Source of the DNA: Clostridia bacterium
GTDB taxonomy: Bacteria; Bacillota_A; Clostridia; Oscillospirales; CAG-272
DNA: 7,763 nt
Reading direction: 5' to 3'
NCBI GenBank assembly: GCA_017935805.1
Contig: JAGBGV010000327.1
Coordinates: 1-7,763, forward strand
The position numbers and the translations under genes are program-made. The notes under the pieces are model-generated. The model did no database searches and was not told where the DNA came from. It saw only the letters and a program-made list of their open reading frames with translations. Numbering within the stretch: the stretch's first letter is position 1; every line of letters begins with the position of its first letter. Below, piece after piece: positions 1 through 6,099 of the stretch.

Positions 1-128
1 AAGAAAACGCAGGTACAGATCTCGGCAAGCTCTATGCTGACCTTGACGCGGCTTGCAAGGCTGCAGGTGATCTCTGGTGTGCTGAGGGTGAAAAGATCCT
101 CCTCGCATATGCAGGTGTTGAAGCATAA
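1..128 (+). CDS. C-terminal fragment of an unidentified protein
   Basis: An open frame enters from the left edge (first full codon at base 3) and ends at TAA 126-128, giving 41 residues that finish ...ILLAYAGVEA. The fragment is rich in Ala, Asp, Gly and Leu, with two Cys and one Trp, and reads like an ordinary soluble C-terminal helix region. I do not recognise the family. The call rests on the stop codon lying 17 bases before a strong hairpin terminator, which is the usual spacing, and on the plausible amino-acid composition. The other two plus frames are less convincing: one stops at once and the other runs through the terminator. The rest of the gene is outside the window. Confidence 0.55.
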   Translation, partial: ENAGTDLGKLYADLDAACKAAGDLWCAEGEKILLAYAGVEA

Positions 129-145
129 CCCAATAAACAAAAGAA

Positions 146-179
146 AAGCTCTGCTGTGTATTTCTACATGGCAGAGCTT
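146..179. terminator. Bidirectional hairpin terminator between convergent genes
   Basis: Bases 146-160 pair with 165-179 in a 15-bp stem. Nine outer Watson-Crick pairs (AAGCTCTGC with GCAGAGCTT) are followed by six inner pairs that include two G-T wobbles, closed by the 4-base loop TTTC. A T-rich run (ATTGTTTTA) follows on the plus strand. On the minus strand the stem is followed by TTTCTTTTGTTT. It can therefore end both the plus-strand gene stopping at 128 and the minus-strand protease gene stopping at 186. Confidence 0.88.
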
Positions 180-185
180 ATTGTT

Positions 186-2573
186 TTATCTGTTAGCGTT
201 GATGAATGAGCAAACTACTTTGTACGAGTAGTAGAGGCTTTCACCGCAGGAGAGCTCGCGGCTAAGATCTATAACACCGTTTCTCGCATCAATGAGACCA
301 AGCTCATATACTTCTGAAACAGCGTTCTTTACATTGTTCGATACGATTCCTTTGGTGAAAATTCCGTCATCCTTATAGCTGCGGACATTAATGTAAGTGA
401 TCGCATTGAGATAATCCAGGATATCACCAAAGCTTTCTGCGCCGGTACTTGTCATCACATAGTAGTCAGTTCCCTCGATGGCGGTGTAGTAATCGTCTAT
501 GGACAATCCCGAACCGTCGAGTCGGATGCTGATGATGTCGTACTCTTTTCGGGAAAGGAATTCGCAATTATCCATCGTGAAGTAGTAATACTGCGGAACT
601 CCAAGCTTAGTGTAGTCGTTTATCATATCTTCTACACTGTAGTCATTTCCTGAAAGAGTAACAACAAGGGCGTATTCGGAATAACCCTCAAGATTTTCCT
701 TTAGATAGTATGCGCTTTCATCCTGACCTGCATAAGCAGACTTAATTATCGTGCGAAGCAGTTTCTCTTCAGCGGGCGTAACACTGGGAGAGATAACATA
801 AAGATAATCTTCATCTTTCAGTGACTCACGGTCTATTCCAAGTCTGTTGCAGAGAGAGGAAACATCATCTCTGGTAAGATCGACCTTTGTGTAAAAGCTG
901 TTCCACATGTCACGGGAGGCTTTGCTGTCTATGCGTTGGAGAATCAGTTCAAACATCGCCTCGGTGTAATAGGGCTCAAACTTTACATCTGCGCCGGCAA
1001 CTCCTCGGTTATAGCATTTTGAAACGGTATTCCATTCCTTTTGAGAAAGAGTGCGCTTCAGCATCGTCATGTTTTCGGTGGATATCACTTCGGGCAGGAT
1101 GGGTAGCGTGATATTGTCGTTTGCTGTGTCAGATGATAACAGCTCAACGATGCACAGGTTAATTAATGCACAGCTTTCGACGGAAAGTGCTTGGTCAGAA
1201 CGAAGAGCATTCAGCTTGATCAGCACATCTTTTTCAACAATTCCGCTGTCCTTTACGATACGCTTGAGATTTTCAAGGCTTCCGTTGCCAATACGACGGG
1301 GAAGTGACGGGCCGAAATTCTCACCCAGAATGGTGCATATCTGTTTGAGATAGAATGTAACGGATACATCGGAGGTGAGATGCATAGTGCGTTCACTGTC
1401 GCCGGTCAACTTTGAGTAGTTGTCTATGTAATCTGCGTATTCTATATTTTGCGAGACAACCGGATTTGTCAGGCAAATTACAATGATACACAGACAAAGC
1501 AAAGCTGATGTGATTCGAGGGATGAGCTTGTTTTCGAGATTTCTCGAAATTGTGCGAAGTCTGTTCTTCAGTTGACGTGAGCCTGACGAGATATGGCATC
1601 CGGCATACACATAGCGCTGAGCCTGATCTGAGCTTGAATAGATAAGCTGTGCATATTCTGTGCGGCGGAACTGGCATTCAGAGATGGTGCGGGAGTCGCA
1701 CATGACCTCAATATCCTCGCGAAGCATATGACGTACGATCCAGATAAGCGGGTTGTACCAAAACAGGCTGGCCACACAGGTGGATAGTATTAGAACAAAA
1801 TTGTCCCTGTGCTTATAATGGTTAAGTTCATGAGCGAATACCATTGACAGCTCGCGGTCAGAAAGCTCCTCCTGCTCGTGATAAACGACAGTAGGATTAA
1901 AGCAACCTACAAGCATCGTGGCGGAGCCGTATTTTAGCGGAGGGATCTTGCTATCGCGAATACCTATTTTTCTCGCTGTGCTTCTGTACACAGAAAGAAC
2001 TCTTTCGTCGGTACATGGCAGGGTAGAAGACAAAGCGTTTCGCTGTGTTTTTTTGTATATATTTGTATTAGCAATTAATGCGACAGTAACACCGAGAGCA
2101 TAGACGACCAGTATGGCAATGTTGATATGCTCTGAGATATGTGCTACCTCTGACCTGGTTTTGCCTGAATAAACAGTGTCAGTGACATATTCTCCGACGG
2201 TAAGCGGAGTGTCTTCCTCGAGATAAAGCTGATTCTGAAGTCCTGCGTTTGCTTTTTCGCTTTCTTCAGTTACAGTAGGCTGCTGTATCACATAAGGGTT
2301 TTCAGTATCTTCTCGCTGTGATATCTCTCTATCAATATCATTTGTCAGCGAGTACATAATATTGCGTCCGGCAGGTATCAGATTGTACACCGATACCGCG
2401 CTTTCCGGGAAGATCGGCCAAATGAGGCGTATGAGCAAAATCAGCCACATTATCACGCCGACGCTTGGGGGGATAACCCACTTGAAAAGCTGTTTAACGC
2501 ATATGAGGATACAAGCAGTAACGGAGGAGAATATTGTTATCTGCATCAGCAGCAGCATCAAATAATCGGGCAT
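186..2573 (-). CDS. BlaR1/MecR1-type M56 membrane metallopeptidase with a non-PBP, SLH-like exterior
   Basis: A 795-aa membrane zinc protease, probably the sensor-transducer partner of the repressor encoded just upstream. Hydrophobic segments lie at about residues 5-30, 38-58, 150-170, 258-280 and 354-373. The zinc-binding HELNH motif is at 248-252, followed by REDIEVMCD at 285-293, whose Glu289 fits the third metal ligand; this is the M56 (BlaR1/MecR1) signature. In BlaR1 the C-terminus is an external penicillin-binding domain. Here residues about 375-795 show no SxxK, SxN or KTG set in PBP arrangement. Instead, stretches near 432-480, 513-548 and 745-792 resemble divergent SLH modules, for example WNTVSKCYNRGVAG...FEPYYTEAMFELI. 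The ATG at 2571-2573 has AGGAGG five bases upstream, and the N-terminus starts directly with the first membrane helix. It follows the repressor gene by 84 bases, so cotranscription is likely. The M56 assignment is firm; the sensed signal is unknown and the SLH similarity is by eye. Confidence 0.9.
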   Translation of the reverse strand: MPDYLMLLLMQITIFSSVTACILICVKQLFKWVIPPSVGVIMWLILLIRLIWPIFPESAVSVYNLIPAGRNIMYSLTNDIDREISQREDTENPYVIQQPTVTEESEKANAGLQNQLYLEEDTPLTVGEYVTDTVYSGKTRSEVAHISEHINIAILVVYALGVTVALIANTNIYKKTQRNALSSTLPCTDERVLSVYRSTARKIGIRDSKIPPLKYGSATMLVGCFNPTVVYHEQEELSDRELSMVFAHELNHYKHRDNFVLILSTCVASLFWYNPLIWIVRHMLREDIEVMCDSRTISECQFRRTEYAQLIYSSSDQAQRYVYAGCHISSGSRQLKNRLRTISRNLENKLIPRITSALLCLCIIVICLTNPVVSQNIEYADYIDNYSKLTGDSERTMHLTSDVSVTFYLKQICTILGENFGPSLPRRIGNGSLENLKRIVKDSGIVEKDVLIKLNALRSDQALSVESCALINLCIVELLSSDTANDNITLPILPEVISTENMTMLKRTLSQKEWNTVSKCYNRGVAGADVKFEPYYTEAMFELILQRIDSKASRDMWNSFYTKVDLTRDDVSSLCNRLGIDRESLKDEDYLYVISPSVTPAEEKLLRTIIKSAYAGQDESAYYLKENLEGYSEYALVVTLSGNDYSVEDMINDYTKLGVPQYYYFTMDNCEFLSRKEYDIISIRLDGSGLSIDDYYTAIEGTDYYVMTSTGAESFGDILDYLNAITYINVRSYKDDGIFTKGIVSNNVKNAVSEVYELGLIDARNGVIDLSRELSCGESLYYSYKVVCSFINANR

Positions 2574-2588
2574 GATACCCTCCTAACT

Positions 2589-2646
2589 TGGGTTCAGCTT
2601 GTGTGGATATACTTATGCTAAAATGGGATCAGCTTGCTGGGGATAT
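2589..2646. repeat. Pair of imperfect direct repeats between repressor and protease genes
   Basis: Two near-copies lie at 2589-2610 and 2624-2646, starting 35 bases apart. They share TGGG-T/A-TCAGCTTG and end in GGATAT; they differ by two substitutions and one inserted base. The similarity may continue weakly beyond each copy, so the 84-base spacer could be a tandem duplication of a unit of about 35 bases. The spacer also allows a weak interrupted hairpin (GGGGA at 2662-2666 with TCCCC at 2639-2643). It has no T-run after it, so it does not look like a terminator. I see no convincing separate promoter for the protease gene here. Confidence 0.6.
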
Positions 2647-2657
2647 CTTGCGTGAGA

Positions 2658-3056
2658 TCAGTCCCCGATCTTATCGAGAATGTCGATGATCTCTTTTCTT
2701 TCTTTTTCAGTAAGGTGGCAACCTTTAACGAGGGAAGCCATGAGATTGTATGCGTTGTTGTCAAATACTCTTTCGATGAAGGAGTCAACCTCGCACTTGA
2801 TGCATTCTGATTTAGGAGACTTGGGAGTGTACTTATACACACCTGTAGTCTTATCGATGTTTACAGCGCCCTTTTCAGCCAGACGGATGATAAGAGTTCT
2901 GATAGTGGTGTTGCTCCAACCTGTAGGCTCTGCCAGCTTCTGAACGATCTCACCGAGGGTCATACCGCGGTCGTTATCCTCGCAGCCTTCCCAAAGCACC
3001 TTCATGATGCTCCATTCAGCCTCAGAGATCTTTACTGTTTTTCTTCTGCCTCTCAT
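2658..3056 (-). CDS. BlaI/MecI/CopY-family transcriptional repressor
   Basis: A 132-aa winged-helix repressor of the penicillinase-repressor family (PF03965 type). The hallmarks are visible: ISEAEWSIMKVLWE at residues 10-23, then TLGEIVQKL, GWSNTTIRTLIIRLAEKG at 46-63 (recognition helix and start of the wing), and a Y-TP strand near 74-78. A C-terminal helical dimerisation region at about 85-132 is rich in Glu and Lys. Length matches the family norm (about 120-140 aa). ATG at 3054-3056 is preceded by AAGGAG eight bases upstream. It is the first gene of a two-gene unit with the M56 protease, which in known systems inactivates the repressor by cleavage. Odd point: Cys85-x-x-Cys88 just after the DNA-binding domain, plus Cys113-His114. 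This is not part of the usual BlaI pattern as I know it and could be a redox or metal site. The target genes beyond its own promoter are not evident. Confidence 0.95.
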   Translation of the reverse strand: MRGRRKTVKISEAEWSIMKVLWEGCEDNDRGMTLGEIVQKLAEPTGWSNTTIRTLIIRLAEKGAVNIDKTTGVYKYTPKSPKSECIKCEVDSFIERVFDNNAYNLMASLVKGCHLTEKERKEIIDILDKIGD

Positions 3057-3128
3057 TTATATTACTCCTTTTTGGTGAAATTATTGATGTTTCGGTTCAA
3101 TCGCATACTTGCACATGATGAACACACA

Positions 3129-3141
3129 TACAATAATTATA
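3129..3141. promoter_or_regulatory. Candidate repressor operator overlapping the -10 box
   Basis: A 13-base odd-centred dyad with TACAAT on one side and ATTATA on the other (one mismatched pair), covering the -10 box of the repressor promoter. BlaI/MecI operators are known to be built of TACA/TGTA half-sites, and one arm here has TACA. Spacing differs from the classic TACAnnTGTA, so the assignment to the adjacent repressor is inferred. Confidence 0.4.
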
Positions 3142-3164
3142 CCCCGAATAGCCACCTGTGTCAA
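3136..3164 (-). promoter_or_regulatory. Consensus sigma-A promoter of the repressor-protease operon
   Basis: On the minus strand a perfect TTGACA (3159-3164) and a perfect TATAAT (3136-3141) are separated by exactly 17 bases. The predicted start near 3129 leaves a leader of about 73 bases before the repressor ATG at 3056. A promoter this close to consensus would be very active if not repressed, which fits an autoregulated operon. Confidence 0.9.
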
Positions 3165-3170
3165 TTAACA
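3159..3170. promoter_or_regulatory. Candidate repressor operator overlapping the -35 box
   Basis: A 12-base dyad, TGTCAATTAACA on the plus strand, symmetric except for one pair and containing the whole -35 box. Its centre is about 29.5 bases from the dyad over the -10 box, close to three helical turns. It has outer TGT/ACA arms, like the ends of known BlaI half-sites. Binding by the adjacent repressor is inferred. Confidence 0.38.
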
Positions 3171-3257
3171 TTTCAAACAATAAATCATAGCGTTTTTTGG
3201 GTATAATAGCTTTTTATTTTAGCGCATTACAGCGAGAAAATGTTGAAAAATAATAAC

Positions 3258-3289
3258 AAAAAAGGGAAGCTTTCCGTAGCCTCCCTTTT
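3258..3289 (-). terminator. Hairpin terminator of the zinc-ribbon gene (copy 1 of an identical pair)
   Basis: A 12-bp stem (AAAAGGGAGGCT with AGCTTCCCTTTT on the minus strand, one G-U pair) with loop ACGGAA, followed by a T-run on the minus strand, 11 bases past the zinc-ribbon stop codon. On the plus strand the wobble becomes an A-C mismatch, so the minus orientation is favoured. The 32 bases 3258-3289 are identical to 4065-4096. Confidence 0.88.
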
Positions 3290-3300
3290 AACTCAGTATG

Positions 3301-3726
3301 TCAATAATTGAATGTGAACAGATTTTTGGCTTTACAGTTTCTGCAAATCTTTTCTCTGCGATCTTTGTTTGAACGTACCGCCGCAACAATAACTAAGTAA
3401 ATGAGTCCACCTCCGAAGAAGAACAGCAAGCAAATACCGATTACCCAGTCTATTGGGCGGATAACAGGACCAATATCCCACTCGCCGATGTGACCGCAAT
3501 GGGTACATTTGGGTTGCTTGTGGTAGCTTTCGGGGTGTTGACCGTAATTTGGCTGGGCGTAGTTGGGTTGAGCATAATATGGCTGTGGGGCATTGTATTG
3601 AGGTGCGGGAGTATACTGAGTAGCTTGCTCAGTTCTCTCCGATGAGTTTGAAACAAGCGCGCATCCGCATCCCGCGCAGAACTTTGCACCATCGTTGTTT
3701 TTTTGTCCGCAATTGGTACAGAACAT
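3301..3726 (-). CDS. Small membrane protein with two zinc ribbons
   Basis: A 141-aa protein. Residues 1-24 form a zinc ribbon (MFCTNCGQ at 1-8, then FCAGCG at 16-21: Cys3, 6, 17, 20), of the type common at the N-terminus of bacterial zinc-ribbon membrane proteins. A Tyr/Pro/Gln-rich linker at about 37-66 contains YAQPN repeats (bases 3538-3576). A second CxxC (74, 77) and a third (128, 131) flank a single membrane segment at about 93-117, so they could meet to form one split ribbon at the membrane face, an arrangement like LITAF domains. The ATG at 3726 is preferred. A TTG 30 bases upstream extends the frame, but it lies at or before the predicted transcription start, whereas this ATG has AGGAGG at 3737-3742. 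The gene is transcribed divergently from the XRE gene and shares its control region. Function unknown; no enzyme motif seen. Confidence 0.85.
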   Translation of the reverse strand: MFCTNCGQKNNDGAKFCAGCGCALVSNSSERTEQATQYTPAPQYNAPQPYYAQPNYAQPNYGQHPESYHKQPKCTHCGHIGEWDIGPVIRPIDWVIGICLLFFFGGGLIYLVIVAAVRSNKDRREKICRNCKAKNLFTFNY

Positions 3727-3736
3727 GATATTATTT

Positions 3737-3742
3737 CCTCCT
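3737..3742 (-). promoter_or_regulatory. Ribosome binding site that fixes the zinc-ribbon start
   Basis: AGGAGG on the minus strand, ten bases before the ATG at 3724-3726. It lies downstream of the alternative TTG at 3754-3756, so it argues for the shorter 141-aa protein. Confidence 0.75.
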
Positions 3743-3760
3743 AAAGTAAATTTCAAAGAT

Positions 3761-3790
3761 ATTATAACCTAAAACAGGTTAAAATGTCAA
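3761..3790 (-). promoter_or_regulatory. Promoter of the zinc-ribbon gene
   Basis: On the minus strand TTGACA (3785-3790) and TATAAT (3761-3766), both perfect, are separated by 18 bases. The expected start near 3754 gives a leader of about 28 bases. The first operator dyad fills most of the spacer between the two boxes. Confidence 0.88.
3766..3780. promoter_or_regulatory. XRE-type operator, copy 1
   Basis: A perfect 15-base dyad, AACCT-AAAAC-AGGTT, lying between the -35 and -10 boxes of the zinc-ribbon promoter, where a bound dimer would block RNA polymerase. A second copy lies 26 bases away. The likely ligand is the XRE protein encoded on the other side. Confidence 0.72.
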
Positions 3791-3791
3791 T

Positions 3792-3806
3792 ACCCTATTT
3801 CAGGTT
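3792..3806. promoter_or_regulatory. XRE-type operator, copy 2
   Basis: ACCCT-ATTTC-AGGTT, the same dyad as copy 1 with one arm base changed. It sits immediately upstream of the TATAAT at 3811 that probably serves the XRE gene, in that promoter's -35 region, so it would allow autoregulation. Confidence 0.68.
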
Positions 3807-3810
3807 ATCA

Positions 3811-3816
3811 TATAAT
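3811..3816 (+). promoter_or_regulatory. Probable -10 box of the XRE gene
   Basis: A perfect TATAAT 36 bases before the GTG start, giving a leader of about 30 bases. No good -35 box is found 16-18 bases upstream, where operator copy 2 begins, so the promoter is probably weaker than the divergent one. Confidence 0.6.
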
Positions 3817-3852
3817 CATATTACAGTGAATATGTGAAAGAAGGAGTAAAGT

Positions 3853-4065
3853 GTGTATCCGCGAATTCGTGATCTTCGTGAAGATAGAGACATGAATCAG
3901 ACGCAGGTAGCAAAATTTCTTGGAATGTCACAGACGGGGTACTCTAAGTATGAGACCGGAGAAAATGACATCCCCACTGCAATACTGATCAAACTGGCAC
4001 GGCTATACAATACGAGCATTGACTACTTACTTGGTGAGACAAATAATCCAAAACGATACAATTAA
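3853..4065 (+). CDS. Small XRE-family helix-turn-helix regulator
   Basis: A 70-aa single-domain Cro/C1-type DNA-binding protein (HTH_3). The five-helix domain spans about residues 4-62: IRDLREDRDMNQTQVAKFLG, then MSQTGYSKYETGENDIP as the recognition-helix and turn region, then LIKLARLYNTSIDYLLGET, a typical ending of these repressors. No second domain is present, so no built-in ligand or protease-cleavage module. The start is GTG with AGGAG six bases upstream (3842-3846); no ATG gives the complete first helix. It is divergent from the zinc-ribbon gene, and two dyads between them are its likely operators. A free-standing regulator of this size is often part of a two-gene module with a cotranscribed or divergent partner, here the zinc-ribbon membrane protein. 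The A-run of the following terminator starts inside the stop codon. Confidence 0.93.
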   Translation: MYPRIRDLREDRDMNQTQVAKFLGMSQTGYSKYETGENDIPTAILIKLARLYNTSIDYLLGETNNPKRYN

Positions 4066-4096
4066 AAAAAGGGAAGCTTTCCGTAGCCTCCCTTTT
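4065..4096. terminator. Hairpin terminator between convergent genes (copy 2 of an identical pair)
   Basis: The same 32 bases as 3258-3289, in the same orientation. It lies between the XRE stop (4063-4065) and the aldolase-SDR stop (4115). On the minus strand the 12-bp stem has one G-U pair and is followed by a T-run; on the plus strand there is one A-C mismatch but TTTTTATTTTTTA follows. It probably works both ways, best for the minus-strand aldolase transcript. Confidence 0.88.
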
Positions 4097-4114
4097 TATT
4101 TTTTATGTTTGAAA

Positions 4115-6064
4115 TTATTTCAGCATTTCCTGACCGCCGGTTACGGGAACAGCCTGACCTGTCTCGTACTTCTGGCTGATGATGTAGAGAACTGCCTTTG
4201 CAACGTCTTCAATGCGACAGCCGCGTCCGAGGGGAACCTTGGATTCGTAGAACTTACGAACATCTGCAACAGTCTTAGCACCGGGAACCTTACCAGCGTT
4301 GAGGTACTGAACGAAGAGTCCCTTCTCAGGGTCAGACCACAGGGGACCGTCCAGGAAGTTGCCGGGGCATACAGCGTTTACCTTGATTCCGAAAGGAGCA
4401 AGCTCCATTGCGAAGGACTGTGTAAGGCCGATACCGCCGAACTTGGAGCCTGCATAAGCAAAGTTCTTGTTGGAGCCGGAGAGACCGGACTTGGAGTTGA
4501 TCTCAATGATGTCAGCCATGTATTCGGGAGCAGCTGCTCTCTGAAGCTTCATAACAGCAGATGCATACTTTGTGCAGAGGAAGTAAGCGGTATAGTTTAC
4601 AGCAGCAACAAGCTCAAAATTGGACTTTGTCATCTCTTCAAGTGAGCCTGCACGAACGATACCTGCGTTGTTTACGAAAATGTCAAGACCGCCGAATGCG
4701 AGAACTGTCTGACGCATCATTGCTTCAACACTTGCTTCGTCGGAAACGTTTGCGCTAACTGCGAGAGTGGGAACACCGTATTCAGCCGCAATCTTATCAG
4801 CGGTTGCCTGTGCACCTGCCGCGTTCATATCAGCGATAACAACAGCAGCACCTTCCTTTGCAAGATATTCAGCAACACCTGCGCCGAATCCCTGTGCGCT
4901 ACCTGTTACGATTGCGATCTTACCTGCGAGAGCCTTTGTTGCGCCGGAAGCAAGGCTAACCTTTGCGCGGTAACTTTCAACTTCCCAGTTAACGATGAAA
5001 TCAACCATCGCGGGAGCCATGTGACGAACGCCGCCGAAGTTTTCTGCAAGAATGGTGATGCTCATGCAGTCTTCCCAAACAGCAATAGCGGTGTCAACTT
5101 CCTTCATATTTGCGCCGATAGCAAACATACCGATGCCCTTTGCAAATACGATCTTGGGCATGAATCCGCGGCGAGCAGTCAGCTCATCAAATGCCGCCTT
5201 GATACCTGCGGGAGTGAAGTCCTCAAGGAAGAGGGGCTCAGCCTTACAGTAAACGATATGGTCGGGAGAGAGAGACTGACGGAGCACTTCAAATGCTTCA
5301 GCAGATTCAGCAAACTTCAGTACAGTCTTGTTAGCAACAAACTTCACGGTTGCGTTGCCTTCTGCATTATAGAGCATACGAAGAACGGGAGCGATCTTTG
5401 CAGCAGTAGCTGTGTCGGTGTCGCACGCTGTGAAGTCGGGCTTCACTGTCAGCTTTGCGTTGATTGCATTCATTATGGAAGAGACGAGGGAGTTGAGTTC
5501 CTTTACGCTGTCAGCTGCGAAGAAGATGCCGTGATTCTGAAGGAAGAGTACGTTTGCATCCTTACCGCTCTTTGCCTTGTAGTCAGCAAGGTTCTTTTTG
5601 CAGTTTGCAGCCAGAATGTAGCCGGGCTCACATTCGTCAACCCAAACAGCGTCGGGGAACATCTCGCCAACCAGTGCCTGACCGTTTACGGAGCATGTGA
5701 TAGCGTTAACCTTTGTGGGGTGAACATGAAGAACGTAATTCTGGGGGAAGAGATCGTGAAGAAGAGTCTCGACGGAGGGACGCTTTGCTTCTTCACCGGG
5801 GCACTTTGCAGCCATCATGTCGGAAAGCACCTGTGCTTCGCGTTCTGCTGTGTCAGCGGAGTAGGTCTTTTCCCAAATAGCACTGAGAGCTGCGCGATTC
5901 ATCTTCACAAAGCCTTCTTCTGTGATGGTCTTGAGGGAAGTGCCGCTTCCTTTTACATAGAGGTTTGTCTTGTTCTTGTAGGAGGTGTTTCCGCCGCCTG
6001 CGAGAACGAAACCGGCCATAGCGCCGTATTTGTTAGAGAATTTTACAAGAGTGCTGATGCTCAT
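4115..6064 (-). CDS. Class II aldolase / short-chain dehydrogenase fusion (rhamnulose-1-phosphate aldolase type)
   Basis: A 649-aa cytoplasmic bifunctional enzyme. The N-terminal class II aldolase domain (about 1-360) shows GGGNTS at 23-28, PSVETLLH with Glu99 as candidate catalytic acid, HVHPT at 113-117 and QNHG at 176-179; His113, 115 and 178 fit the metal site. The C-terminal Rossmann SDR domain (about 380-649) shows TGSAQGFG at 387-394, Asp412 after the second strand (points to NAD), NNAG at 465-468, Ser524 or 526, and Tyr537-xxx-Lys541. Family members cleave L-rhamnulose 1-phosphate, or a related deoxyketose phosphate, to DHAP and lactaldehyde; the fused dehydrogenase then acts on the aldehyde. 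Known RhaD-type fusions are near 680-690 aa, so this one is somewhat short, but both active sites look intact. No isomerase or kinase is in the window, so the exact sugar is uncertain. ATG at 6062-6064 has AAAGGA upstream. The gene begins 35 bases after the PHP gene, so cotranscription is likely. Confidence 0.88.
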   Translation of the reverse strand: MSISTLVKFSNKYGAMAGFVLAGGGNTSYKNKTNLYVKGSGTSLKTITEEGFVKMNRAALSAIWEKTYSADTAEREAQVLSDMMAAKCPGEEAKRPSVETLLHDLFPQNYVLHVHPTKVNAITCSVNGQALVGEMFPDAVWVDECEPGYILAANCKKNLADYKAKSGKDANVLFLQNHGIFFAADSVKELNSLVSSIMNAINAKLTVKPDFTACDTDTATAAKIAPVLRMLYNAEGNATVKFVANKTVLKFAESAEAFEVLRQSLSPDHIVYCKAEPLFLEDFTPAGIKAAFDELTARRGFMPKIVFAKGIGMFAIGANMKEVDTAIAVWEDCMSITILAENFGGVRHMAPAMVDFIVNWEVESYRAKVSLASGATKALAGKIAIVTGSAQGFGAGVAEYLAKEGAAVVIADMNAAGAQATADKIAAEYGVPTLAVSANVSDEASVEAMMRQTVLAFGGLDIFVNNAGIVRAGSLEEMTKSNFELVAAVNYTAYFLCTKYASAVMKLQRAAAPEYMADIIEINSKSGLSGSNKNFAYAGSKFGGIGLTQSFAMELAPFGIKVNAVCPGNFLDGPLWSDPEKGLFVQYLNAGKVPGAKTVADVRKFYESKVPLGRGCRIEDVAKAVLYIISQKYETGQAVPVTGGQEMLK

Positions 6065-6099
6065 ATGTATATCCTTTCAATTGAAGTATTATTTTCGTT

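Noticed and set aside
34..231. A plus-strand frame starting ATG at 34
   Set aside because: It passes through the hairpin terminator and into the end of the protease gene. The frame ending at 128 is more plausible.
186..3056. Classical beta-lactam resistance regulators (BlaR1-BlaI)
   Set aside because: No beta-lactamase or PBP2a gene is nearby and the sensor lacks PBP motifs. The family resemblance does not justify naming the pair blaR1/blaI.
3202..3289. Possible plus-strand small RNA from TATAAT at 3202-3207 to the hairpin at 3258-3289
   Set aside because: No -35 box at the right distance and no conserved structure visible. The hairpin is better explained as the terminator of the minus-strand gene.
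3727..3756. Longer zinc-ribbon protein starting at TTG 3756
   Set aside because: The TTG lies at or upstream of the predicted transcription start, and AGGAGG lies downstream of it, serving the ATG at 3726.
4019..4645. A 208-codon plus-strand frame starting inside the XRE gene
   Set aside because: It runs through the terminator and then antisense to the SDR domain, with no ribosome binding site or family motif.
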